Source of the DNA: Eopsaltria australis
Lineage: Eukaryota > Chordata > Aves > Passeriformes > Petroicidae
Direction of reading: 5' to 3'
Length of the DNA: 64,000 nucleotides
Assembly (NCBI GenBank): GCA_034509425.1
Contig: JAVTVJ010001144.1
Coordinates: 620,001-684,000, forward strand
Below are positions 47,873 through 59,784 of this stretch, one piece after another. The first letter of the stretch is position 1. Every line of letters begins with the position of its first letter. The position numbers were made by a program, and so were the translations under genes. The notes below the pieces were generated by a model. It saw only the letters and a list, made by a program, of their open reading frames with translations, was not told the DNA's origin and did not search any database.

Positions 47873-50800
47873 GCTTTAAAAATGATAGTTTTTAAAAACT
47901 AGCACAATACTGGAAAAACTTCAGCTGTTGCCAGAAGCTCTGGTTCAGGTATGAAAGTAGAGTTGCTCCTAATCTCTTACCCAGACGTTGCCCTGACCTC
48001 TACCTGCCTGAAGGTCAAGTGTCTGCACACCTTCCAGCTCACTAAAAGCCAGCTGAGAATCTCTACTCCATCATGACATATTGTATCTTTCTGAACTTCC
48101 CAAACCAGCCTTTATTTCTGTATAGAACCTGGCACTGAGGAAATTTTCAGGGAAGAGAGCAACATACTGCAATTAATGCAACTGTTCCTTCTACTTACCC
48201 ACTGTGTGCCCATTAAAGACTTGCTTAATCCCACTCAGCTGCATAATTTCCTATATAAAGAGCATAAAATTGACTGCCCCACACAGTTAGTGGTTCAGAA
48301 TGTCTCTGAGATAATCTGATGAAAGGTGAAACTGAAGAAGAAAGGATTGGTTTTATTAGCAGTTATGTTGCAATTAGTTCATTATCCTTCTCAAGACAGA
48401 GCTTTAAATTGTTCCTGTTATAGGAGCTGCACTTTCACATAGACACAAGTGCAACTGTGGGCATCAAATGAACAGAGAAAACAAAATAAGTAGAACCTGG
48501 GTGTTATTTCAGGAAAATACTAATTTTCTCAAACATCAGATAATTACTAAAAATGTCACCTACTATAAATATTTTTCTAAATTATCTTTTTTTTTTTTTC
48601 AGAGTTGTTTAGTAAAAGCTGTCTACTGCAGCTCTTTATTGAGCTAATTGTTTTAAAGATGGCTAATCATTAACTGAATTTTCATGTTAAGGTTATGCTA
48701 TACTTTTATTCTACACATATTTTGTGTATAAATATTGTTTAATATAGACATTATGCATGATTAATTTTTTTTTCAAGCACCAAGTCAGTCAGAATACATA
48801 AAGAATTAAATGTTTTTCTTTATACTGCATCTTGGTAGAATTTCTTTATGATGCATATCATCATCCTATCTGCAATTAATGATGGGATTCTGTGAGAGGA
48901 GCTTCTGTGCTACCAAAGCTCTTTGTAAATATTTCTGGTAGCTGTTAATCTAACTGGCAAAGATGAAGTAAGAAAAAGAATCCACAAACAAAACCTGTGT
49001 ATCTCCTGGGGCACTTCAACCTGATCTTCTACTGCAGCCTTCTGCTCAAACACTATCATTGCATGAAAATATGCTGCATGCTTATATACTTTGCTGGATT
49101 CTAGTGTAAGAGCTAAAAAGTGTTCTTATGTGAAGCAAATTCAGAGATCAATATATTTTGTAATCTAGTTCAGCCCATAAGAAGCATTCAGGGAGCTATG
49201 AAGCACATGAAATTTGCTGTGAGGTGTTATATTGAGTGGATTATTCAAAATAAAAATCTAAATTTCAAAAAATAAAAGGCTTGAATCACTGGAAAATATC
49301 TCTAATGCTCTGTGATGGAAGGTCTTTCTTCAAGGTGCCTGATGATATTTGCTTTCTGTGTTAGCCACAGAGCATTAGCCTTCCATCTCCATCTTTGATG
49401 CTGACTTTAGTCCCTTTCTCTTTTTTAGAAATCATCACTAATCACAGCCAAGGTAGGCATATGAAATTTTATTTCAGGATACTGGTAAAAAATTGAAATA
49501 CAATAATACAGAATTCAGAGTGAACATCACACTAAATGCTTCCAGCCCTTCTGGGTGATTAGTAGGAGGCTGAGGTTCATACTTTTTCAAGGAGATTGAT
49601 TTAGAGATTAAAGGTTAAAAGGTTCTCATTCTATACAGATAATTATTTGCAACTCCACAAAAAAGTCTCTGCAACTTTTTGGTTGTAGAACCGTGAGGAA
49701 AGAGGGAAAGTCTATAACTTTGAAGGGGATTGTTAGTTAAAAGTCAAATATGCATCAATAATATATACAGGCCACAGGAGAAGCTGCTAATTAGCTTATT
49801 TTAAGTATCTCATCCACTTCCTCCTTCCTAGTACTCTTAGGCTCTGGCTCATTGTATCTCCCCTGGGTCCTTGCCAGCCTTGCTCTCCAGCCTGTGATGA
49901 ATTGTCAGCAAGTCTTTGCTTGCTGACATCAAGACCACATCAAGATGATGTCTTGAAAAAACTATTATAACGTGCTGGGGTTGAAAAATCAGCCATCTCA
50001 ATTGTGACAAATGAGAGCCCATCACTCTTCCTGGTGGAAGTGTCCTCTGTCAAACCTCCTACTTTATTTAGTGGTCAAAGCACATTTACATGTATGTGGA
50101 ACAATCTGTTGCTGCAATATATGTAATCAGCTGTCCAAGGAACTCTGTGAAGAAAATAAATTTCATCGTAGTTAAGTCACAAAATAGAAATTTGTTTGCA
50201 TTCAGTCATTTTGTCAAACCAGCATAATGAATACAGCCGCTCTGTCACTTTCAGTCCATGAAACTGATCAACATATTATACTTTAAACAGCGCAAAAACT
50301 GAAAGATTTTTCCCCTTCTGGCATGGTAGATATTAATGAAGGTCATTCTGGGGGTAATGTGTGAAACTGGCAAGAAGTATCCAGAAAGACTTTATTTTAT
50401 TGATTATACAATAAAATAAACTAGCAGCTACATAACATTGTATCTGAATGCAATATGTTTAACCATTCCTCAAATACTTCCTTTTATGCCCTGTCTTTAA
50501 AATACCAGTTTAGTCATAGTTGCAGGTATGGTTTTGGATGATGTATAGGAAGCCTTTGCTTAAGCTTGTCAAGCATATTATGTCACAACACCAATATATT
50601 TACTTGGAGTGGAGCAGAGGTTCATCAAAGAAGTTTACTAAAAGTTTTTAAAAATTAAATGAAATCTTCATTGGAATTAAGACAGACAAAAAACCACTTA
50701 ACTTTCCTGGAAACCAGTTTCAGGATTGGAGAAGCCATGTGTAGCTACAAACAGGTCATGTGAAGGATATCAGGAGCAACACGTCACACATATACTTGTT

Positions 50801-51637
50801 GTACGCGTCTATACAAAAGGAGACTCACAGTATTTTCCAGTTGCATCTGAAGCCGAAGTCATATTTCAGTGCCTAGATCTTAGAACAGCATCAGTATGTT
50901 ATCGCTAAAAATCCAGAAGACATTTTTTCTTTATTTTTCAGTGCTAACACATCAATGAAGCAGTCATGACTGAAACAATTTCAGACAGTAGAATTATCAA
51001 ATAATGTATTTAGGGTACGGCTAATAAGTAAAATTTTAAAATAGCCCTAAGATTTTCTAAAATATATTTAATTAAACTTAGTCGTAAAAATGTGAAATAC
51101 TGAATATATGAAAATATAAAAGGGATTGTCTGGAATAAGATCAGCTGCATTAGTATTGGGAAGAGAGATACTTCCATTTTAAAATATATGATTTATAAAG
51201 AAAACTTCAAAATACTCCTGTGAATTGGTGTAGGTAAGCCTCAGCATTAGGATTATGCTTTCCAGTGGAAATGTAAAAGCACGTACTGTAACTCTGAGTA
51301 ACTGATAAATTTTCTTATTAGTTTAACTAGCATCAACAAGAAAGTTTTATTTTAATTAACTTGAGGTTCAGAAGGATTTGAGGATTTTCAGCATTAGACT
51401 ACGTCTGTGTTCCTGTAGAAACAGAATCTTTTATCATGCTCATTCTGTAAAAAGGAATATGATTTAATCCCTCCAGAATTTTCTTATTTGATTATCATGA
51501 GTATTGGCATGTTATTTAGAATTATGTGACATCATTTCACATTTAGAGATATACTGAAGGTAGGTAAGAAAATGAAGGCACTTCACTGCTTGTATGGATG
51601 GTTATACTGCAAGAATTGTATCAGTAATGCTGATCTG
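47873..51637. other. Anonymous AT-rich DNA
   Basis: No coding frame of note. It contains a 12-bp inverted repeat at 49303-49377 (listed separately) and AT-rich stretches with TAATTA-like sites around 48640-48770. 47880-48130 is slightly GC-richer but unassigned. Confidence 0.55.
49303..49387. repeat. Imperfect inverted repeat with permuted arms
   Basis: TAATGCTCTGTG (49303-49314) is the exact reverse complement of CACAGAGCATTA (49366-49377). In addition GATGGAAGG (49314-49322) is the exact reverse complement of CCTTCCATC (49379-49387). The two arm pairs are in the wrong order for one continuous hairpin, so two alternative stems are possible. Confidence 0.7.
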
Positions 51638-51822
51638 TTTTACAGCAGCACCTGGAGGCCCTTTCTGAAATTAGTGTCTTACTGTGCTCACAGAGAAAAG
51701 ATGGTCCTACCCATTAGCAGCCTGCAGTCTCAACACCTAAGACTGAAAAAAGCTAGGAGAAATCAAAGATTAATTCACCACATTTCACAGATGAAAAACT
51801 ATAGCACGGAGGCTTAGGTCTG
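51638..51822 (+). mobile_element. Ancient MIR/LINE2-related amniote SINE remnant
   Basis: Block order fits an old amniote SINE that I remember from birds and reptiles: CAGCACCTGGAGGCCCT near the start, TGTGCTCACAGA, GATGGTCCTACCC, GCCTGCAGTCTCAACACCTA, GGAGAAATCAAAGATTAA, and CATTTCACAGATGAAAAACT followed by GGAGGCTTAGGT (compare the MIR 'ttttacagatgaggaaactgaggc' core). The copy is diverged with internal gaps. The 81-codon frame crossing it is incidental. Confidence 0.6.
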
Positions 51823-52711
51823 ACAGATTTGGTTTATTTTGATTTTTTTTCCTTAGAAATCTTGCCAATATGATTTATGGTATAAATTTAAACTGATAGG
51901 AAATAGTTGTGAACAGTTCTTTTAAGAACTTGATTTTTTCAGCTTAGCAGAAATCATTTGGGAACAGATTTACCTAAACTCAAATAAGCCACTCTTATTC
52001 ATAAAGCCTAAGGTCCACATGATCTTTTGCATTCAATTAAAATCCATTTTATTATGCAATTCCCATGAGTGCATGCCTTGACTTGTAGGTACTCTCATAA
52101 ATAATCTGAAGGCACAGCTGCGACTGACCTGGGAAGGACTGTAGTTGAGCTTATTGTGTTAGTCAGGAAGACTTATTTTTCTTTATGAATTCCCACTTCA
52201 AAATCAAGATGACTTCTTGAATTTAACCCCAAATCCCTGAATCAGCTGAAACAAAGTGTCAAAGTGCCCAATGCAATACTCTGTCTATTTAGCATGCCAT
52301 GTGACATCTTTGCAGGCTCTCATGGTGAACCACCAGTTAATATATTTCAATTTTTTATTAACTTTAGGAGTGAACACAATAGGATGGATTTTGGTGGAAC
52401 TGCTAGCACAGTAAATGCTCTTGCAACTTCTGCACAAGTAAAGAGGTATTCAGAATCTGGTGTAAAGTTGAGCACAACTTATAACTTCTCTCTGGGGAGG
52501 ATTGTCAATATTTTAATATAAAAATTTTTCTTCAATCCAGGCAGAAAAACAGAAAAACCCAAAACCTAACCGTCCAACTAAAAAAATTTTAAAAAGCCAG
52601 CACCAACGACATGCTTTTGAAGGATTAAAAATATCCAGTAAACTGTGTCCATTTGTTTGATTTTATGACAAATTAAATTGCATAATTGCAGCTTTTTCTC
52701 TCTTTAAATAA
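51823..52711. other. Anonymous AT-rich DNA
   Basis: Contains an 85-codon plus-strand frame (52264-52521) of mixed composition (for example RMDFGGTASTVNALATSAQV). It looks protein-like in places but matches no family I know. No repeat is recognised. Confidence 0.45.
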
Positions 52712-52852
52712 GGAACCTCTAGTCCTGTGAGAGACCCCACACTGCCAGAAGCACTGCAGCAACTCTTCAGACACTACAGTCCCAGAGGCAGTGAGCGACA
52801 AAAAGTTAAAAAAAATCAGCTTTTAAAATGTAATAATTCAAAATGGATTTGA
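52712..52852 (+). other. Weak exon candidate
   Basis: A pyrimidine-rich stretch (CTTTTTCTCTCTTTAAATAAG, ending at 52712) could be a splice acceptor. It is followed by a frame reading GTSSPVRDPTLPEALQQLFR, then HYSPRGSERQ, and continuing to a TGA at 52850-52852. The peptide has a balanced composition that is unusual in this window. An in-frame stop lies just upstream, so the frame needs splicing to be coding. No good GT donor is obvious (GTGAGC at about 52789 follows an A). I do not recognise the protein. It may equally be untranslated or chance sequence. Confidence 0.2.
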
Positions 52853-55800
52853 TGTCAAGCCAAGGAAAAAATGACCAATTTTCTCAACTGAAAGTTGACA
52901 AACATCATTAAAATCAAGGACTGCATTGTAAGACTTTAATTGTACGTAATCTGTGCTTGCTAGCAGAGAAAAATATTACGGGGAGAGTTCTAATGCTGCT
53001 GAAAGAGCATTAATTATCTTTGCAATAATATAACATTGAACTTGCATCAGCTATTAATTAGATTTGTACCATTTGATTTGGGGGTTATTTTGTGTGATAT
53101 ATGACCAAGATTTTGTAAATGACTACTGCTTTTAAATGCCTTCAAAAGAAGAAGGGCCTCTCTTCTCTGTTTCTCTCTTTAGATTGTTTTCTGATACTCT
53201 CAAGATCCTTTTGATAAGCACCAAAAATTATCAATATGAAGGTTGATATGGGCAATAAAAAAAGTGAAAGTTTTAAAAGTACACACAGTTTTCCTTATCC
53301 CATTTAGAGGGATTTCAAATTTTAGGTCTAGTCCTGTGGGGTTCAAATCATTCAAATTTGATTTCACTTATACTTTCAAATTACTGTTGTTGCTGTTTTG
53401 GGAAGCAGATCTTGAATTTTCTTACATAGTGTATATATGTCATCAATAGCTGCACACTGACAAAAATGTAGAGATAATGACTTTCTTTTTTCTTTAACAA
53501 AAATGCAAGATAGTTATTTAATGCAGATCTTCCCATACTATAAAAATATGATATTTACATTTTCATAAGGAAACTAAATATGACAGAAGTTCCTATTCAG
53601 TTCAAAGTACAGCTCAAAGAGATTTTGTTAAATCACCAGAGCAGAAGCTGTTCAGACTTTAGTAAGCTAACCCCAGAATGGTTAGAGTTTTTTTCCATTA
53701 CATGCAGTTATAAATTCAGTCTCTTTCCTGGTATCTGTTGCTTTGCTCATCTCTGCCTCTGGTTGAAGGGTCTTTCCTGGTCTTTCCAGTGTTTTGTTTT
53801 TGGTATTTTTTCCCTGGATATTTGTTCCCAACTATCTAAAAAGAAGAAGAAAGGACAAAAAATATTTGGGATTATTTTCAAGAAGTAAGGTATATTCAGA
53901 TATCAATCTTTTTACCTCCTTGTTATCTCCTTGTTACTTTTTCTTCTATCTCAATCTGCTCCTTTTCCAGTACTTTCTTTGTCTTCCCCTTCATATTTCT
54001 GTGCTTTGCATCCTAGCCTTCATTATTCTTCTCTTACATGCTCTATATCTCTATGAATTACCGCTGTATTTAGGGAACCCTTTAACTTCTGTTCCAGAAA
54101 GAATTCTAATTATAAATGTACCTATGATCTGTGTCTGAATGTTTGAGTGGCTGTGTTGTGCTGAACTTATAAAAGGTATTCTTAGAAGGGAAGGTTCTGC
54201 ATTAGCTGATATTTTATAACAGTTGTAAAGCTGCAAGTGTTGTTCAAATGTCTGATCTGTGCATCTGTATGTTCAGACAAAATGCACATAGAGCTTAGTA
54301 AGAGCTTCAGAGAAGTCTGGGTTTGGATGGTATGGAGTGATGATATTAATAGCAATACTTACAGGAGTACAAGGAAGTTCCTTGTGTCTTCTCTCTGGTA
54401 CTTATAGGGATAGAGGTTTAGAAAAATATGAGACAATTCATACTCAGCAAAATTTGTCAACACATGCCAAATCTTTCTTAAAAGGCTTATTTAAAGCTGC
54501 TAATAGCTCAGAATCATGCTTTCTTTCCAGCAAAAGCTCTAAAAGTTGTAGCAGTCATTTCTAAGCATTTTTGTGGGAAAATTGCCTTATATTCCAATGT
54601 AATGATGAATGTATGTGGAGGGAGATGCGTACTTTCTTGTCTATTTGAGCAGGGAAAGAGAGGCAGAGGATAAGGCAACAAATGTGTATCCCCCCAGTCA
54701 ATAACACTTTCTTGACTTTAAGACCACTGTGTGTACAATGCAGCCACCTGACAGAGCCAGAAGAGTGTGCCAATGCCTTATCTCTCTGCTGAGCTCATCC
54801 AGAGTGTTTGATGAAGTGCAGTCAACAAGAAAGATAACTATGAAGTGCTTCCACCTTTTCATTTCTGCAAATCCCTTGCCATGGGACTGTGTCAATCTGC
54901 AAAGAGAAATTCCCTCTCTCCCCTTTTTTTTTTTTTTTTTTAGTGCGAAATATTTTAATTTCGCTGTGGAAAAAAAGGGTTGTTTTATATCTGGACCCAG
55001 TGTGAAACACTACTAATTTTAAAATTTAAGGTTTCTTTGTTGACCAGTCCAGAAAATGGTACATCTGTACTCCATTAAAACGTAGTGTGTACACAATTAA
55101 TTAAATATACTGACTTATTAAAACGCTCTATGAATGTTTCTATGCAAACACATAAAACAGTGTCAGGTGTAGGATGAAAGGCAACATTGCTGCTTGATCT
55201 TGGCAGTGAACCGTAAGATAATGTACAGCTCAATAGCACATTAACATTTTCAAAGACTATGATTTCCATTTCTTATCATACAAAAAAGAAACCCAAAAAC
55301 CTGGAAACATAAAGCAAAGGAAGAGAAGGCGTAGAAAGAGTGTTCATTAATTTATCAACTACCTGAAATGCTAAGTGGAGCCAAGTTAAACTTTGAGACA
55401 CATAAATCATATTTGTCATAGTTGAGTAAATCTTTGCAAATATTTACCTTCCTTTAAACTTCACTTTTAAATTTAAAAAATGTTTCTAATGGTGATTATC
55501 TTTTGATAAATGATATAAGGCATGACTTATAAGTATATTTTGCAGTTGTCTGAATATTTGCACATGAGATATTGCAGCGCACGTGATAGAAAACTGAGTA
55601 AGAGCAGAAGGCAACAGTATTACCCATATTCTCTGTCAAAGCTGTCATCTTTTGGCACGGGTGCTTGCACTGCGCTTTCATGGTGGACCTCTGGCAGCTG
55701 CTGTTCATAACATAACTCCAGCTGAAAAGATTGATACCAGCCTTCATTTAAATATAATAACTTTCTTTCTGAAAAATGGTTGGAACATACTTAGTCATGA

Positions 55801-58060
55801 AAGGGGAAATTCTATACTGCTCACAATATTGACAAACGGGCCATGTTGTGCAAAAACACGTGAATGATCTTTATGTTGTTCATTTTTTTTCTGGCTGGAG
55901 CTGCTATAGAAATTAGGGCTGTGTATCAAGACTTGCAAATACACATTTAAGCCTTAATTTACTCTGTGATCTAAAAGACTTTCAGGACTTTATTAAACTA
56001 CTTGTGTTAAATAAAATTGCCTGGAAATAAAATTCAAGTGGAAAATAAAGTAAGTGAGGCAGTAACTCAGATGTTCCACACAATTTTTTTTTTCTGTTGT
56101 GTAAATAATATTATTGACAAATTAATTACTATTAATAATTTAAAATAAAGATATTTGTATTAGAGGGAGAGCATTAATTAAGAGGGAAATAATAAGATTA
56201 TAAAAAAATGAAAAGTTAGAATATACATCTGAATATCCAGTAGATGGAGCTTCTTACCTCTAAAATGCTTCATTTTATTAGAGTAAATTTGACTTTAAGG
56301 CAGTTGTTGAGATGCAGTCCAAAATTAAATAAAAAGTTACAGCAAAGATTGTATCAAAGCCAGATAAAACTGTGACATGATCAAAAACCTTAAGGTGGTT
56401 TTAGAAGCACATTTTACCTGCTGTCTTTCCCTCAGTGGCACATTTAAGATGTAAACATAAGAACATTTGATTAGGAAATAGTGGTCAAATAGATATTACT
56501 ATGGTTTTGTGTCTGCTTTTTGTTTGGTTGTGAAGTTTTTTGGTTTTTGTATTTATTAATGTGTAATGCCTAGATTTGTACATTCAAGGGTTAAGCAGCA
56601 ATTCTTATTAATTTCAGCAGATTTTAGTACCAGAGAGCACCAAGTTATGTTATTGAGATTTCAGAAACACATAATGAATACTAGGTTGAATATAAGTCAG
56701 AGAAAAGTATTCAGATACTCTGCATGGAATTAATTAGCCTTAATTTCTGATGAGGAGATTTTAGAGGCTAATATAATTTGACACAATTAATTTTTTATAA
56801 AATATTATTATAAATTGAAGTTTATATTTTTGAGGAAAACTTGAAATAACTTGAGAATAGGCTAATATGTTCATATTTTTACTGTAGAATAATATATGAA
56901 CTAGTTTTTAGTTTTGATGAAGGATAACATTTATCCTGTTACATATAGCACGTTTGTACAGAAAGCTTGAACAGTGGCAGAAAGCTGACTTCAAAGATCA
57001 ATAAATATTTGGGAAAGGATGGACTTTGCAAAGCAAGGGAAGGCAGTTGCTGCACCTTCATATTTATATTCTAGGGGCATATTCAATCATTTCCTCTGCA
57101 GCAGTTTGGATTCAGCTTCTGATGCTTGAAAAGATACCTAAAGCTCAGCCTGTGTTAACAGAATTCCACCTGAGGTAGACAAAAGGCTGAAGACCTTAGT
57201 GTCAAGTGTCTGTGGCAGTCAGACCTAGATACTGTTAAGTATTTGAATTTGGTGGTAGTTGATAAAAAAAGCAGTAAAAATTATCAGGGTTTTTGTTGCT
57301 GCTGTCAGTGATTTGGCATTAATACTGCACAAATATCTGAAATCTGATACTTTTGGATATGCAATTCAGGGTTTAATTGAAAAAAATCTTGAGCACCCTA
57401 GGATTTCTGCATATATCAGCCAAGGTCTCTTTCTGTTTTACTCAGAAGGATGGAAGTCACAGGACAGAACATGAGACCTTTATAAATAACCCAGATTTGG
57501 ACTGGACAACTGGAGAGAGGCAGTGTCCATTAACTTGGATGAAGTATGTCTTTGAATCTTGTCAAACAGTGCAGTTCAGGTCAGCAAAGTGACTTTTAGA
57601 TTGTCTGTGCCTATCAGCATAAATATGTCCTAACCTCTTTCTGGATTTTAAGCCAGATGATTTCAGTAAATAAAGACAAGTTATCTCTGACTTTGTCCCA
57701 CTCCCCCGAGTTTCTTGTGAGCATGTTCATACCTTTGCAAACACACTATGTTTTCACACAGGAGCACAAAACAGATAAAGATTTAAAAATGCATCAAAAA
57801 TTCAGATTGTCTTTAGGACTCCATTTCATGAACATGCTTCTCTGCATTAATTCACATCTGATTCTTATTGCCTTTAATGTTCCTTTTTTGAACTGTTAAA
57901 TCCCATCACAAGATACACGAGTTGCTATTGTTCCTTCCCAGAAAGCTGTTTTCCCTTCCTCTAGAGAAAACGTTAACTCTTCTCTCTGTATTTTCTTTTC
58001 TTCATTTTATTCTTTGCTATCTCCATAGACAACTGTTTCTGCATTGGTGGAAAATCTGTT
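52853..58060. other. Anonymous AT-rich DNA
   Basis: No gene recognised. 52930-53070 is rich in TAATTA-type sites without simple repeats. A T-run lies at about 54923-54941. Frames reach 114 codons (53794-54138) and are Leu/Phe/Ser-rich from T-rich composition. Confidence 0.55.
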
Positions 58061-58935
58061 TCAGTAGATTCCCATGGGGCAGGCTGGCACCTTGAGGAAA
58101 ACCCCTATGGGTTTCTGTTCTTTGAGCAAGGCCAGGCAGATGCAGAGGGAGGCTGTGCTTGCTGAGCTCCCTGCCAGCAGAATCCAGGGAGAGATTCTGC
58201 AGAGTCTCCCTTGTTCTGGTGCTGTTGGATGTGTGGGTAGTAGGACACAGTGGGCAGTGTAGGTATTAGGTTCAGCAAAGAAAGTCAGGGAGGCTGAAGG
58301 GAAGAGACTTTTGGAGTCTCTTGAGGTCAGCAACAGGGGTATAGATGTTCATGCCAAGCAGACATGAGACCTCTCATCTCTAATTCCTGTTCCTGCGTGG
58401 CCCTTTATAACAGTGTTGGCAGAAATCGACAGACTGCCTTTGAAGTCTGTAGAGAAAGATGCAAGCTAGAAAGAAAAGAGAGCTGGACTTGTCAGTTGGA
58501 ACTGGAAATATGGTACAAGCTTTCAGGGGTCCCTGAGGCCTCTACTTTCAAAACAGTGAAAGAACAGCTCTACGTGAAAGAATAGAGGCTGGTTGTACTC
58601 CAGAGTGGGAGAATGAGCTCCTGGGGTTCTGCTGAATGAAAGAGAAAATGAAAAGGAGGGAATGCTGCTCAGAAACACTATTTCGTGTGCCATGGAGTTC
58701 AGCTGTCTCCTGCCAGTTCAGAGTAGGGGACTGTTGCCTGACATGATGAGGGTTAAGGTGAGAACAGAGGGCAAACTGCATAGCCATAGGCATAAAAGTG
58801 TCTGTGAATATGCTTTGCTCTGGGCCCTCCAACACTGCATTCTCAGTGGTGGTAATGGCAGGAGAGTGTCTCTGTGCTGTGTTGCTGAATGGGGTAGAAT
58901 GCTTTCAACAGTTTCTCTTAACAAACATTGATAGA
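58061..58935. other. GC-richer block, unassigned
   Basis: Composition shifts to more G and C than the flanks, and overlapping frames of 60-148 codons appear on both strands. The longest is 58798-59244 (plus), which continues into AT-rich DNA and contains a lone CPVCKNHC string; without a second zinc-binding pair this is not a recognisable domain. I see no LTR ends, CR1 landmarks or splice-bounded conserved peptide. It could be an untranslated exon, a non-coding RNA exon or an unrecognised repeat. Confidence 0.3.
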
Positions 58936-59747
58936 GGGAGAGCAGATGATGCCAATAAATGTCCTGTTTGCAAAAATCACTGCAAGATGCAAACGATTGA
59001 TAGGGAGGAAAATCTGGATGTTAATGGAATTGTTTATTCACAATATGCATTCATAAAACTGCAGAAATATAATTGCTTAGCATATGAGATTTATTGTTCA
59101 CATTCTTATTTTGTACAGATCTTCTTTTTTACTCGGTTCAACATAGAATGCATAAAATGTCTTAGATACTTTAAAACAATATTGCAAAGCACAAAGCAAC
59201 AAAAAAATTCCACCCCTATGGTGCATGTTCTTCAGACAATATAATTTTATTACCAACATCTAAAAATTCCACAGAAATGGGTCAGCAACCCATTTGAATG
59301 ACTTTACATTATATTCAGTGGTGTACTTAGACAAAAGAAATTCAACTCACCTGACTGCTAAAGGTAAATGAACAAGACAATTTCTTACATGACAAGGATC
59401 TGCACACTGTAGCTACCTGTATCATAGTGATGTAGCAATATTGGATAACTTTCATTTTATGGAGTGGACCTACATTTTATTTGGTTTGGGTTGGTTTGGC
59501 TATTGGAAAGCTGCAATTGAAAAGATGTAATTATTTCTTAGTATGGCTGAGGGTGATATTTAACTGAAAACAACCCAGAGGAAAACAAGCTTGTGAATCT
59601 ATAAAGGGATCAGAATAATGCAGTTATGGTAGTTAAGGTTCAGTGTGAAAACAGTTCAAAGAAAGTAGGATTGTAATTTAAAATAACATCTCATTAGTTG
59701 GTTTAATTACTCACTGCCAGCTCTAATTGGTTTTTAAGGCTGGAAAC

Positions 59748-59784
59748 AAAAAAAAAAAAACCAAAAAAACCCAACCAAAAAAAC
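59748..59784. repeat. A-rich tract with CC interruptions
   Basis: Runs of A separated by CC/CCC. No recognisable retroposed sequence precedes it. Confidence 0.75.

Noticed and set aside
52264..52521. 85-codon plus-strand frame as an exon
   Set aside because: No recognised family and no clear splice-site pair; kept only as part of the anonymous region.
58798..59244. Zinc-finger protein because of CPVCKNHC
   Set aside because: No spaced second Cys/His pairs and the rest of the frame runs into AT-rich DNA.
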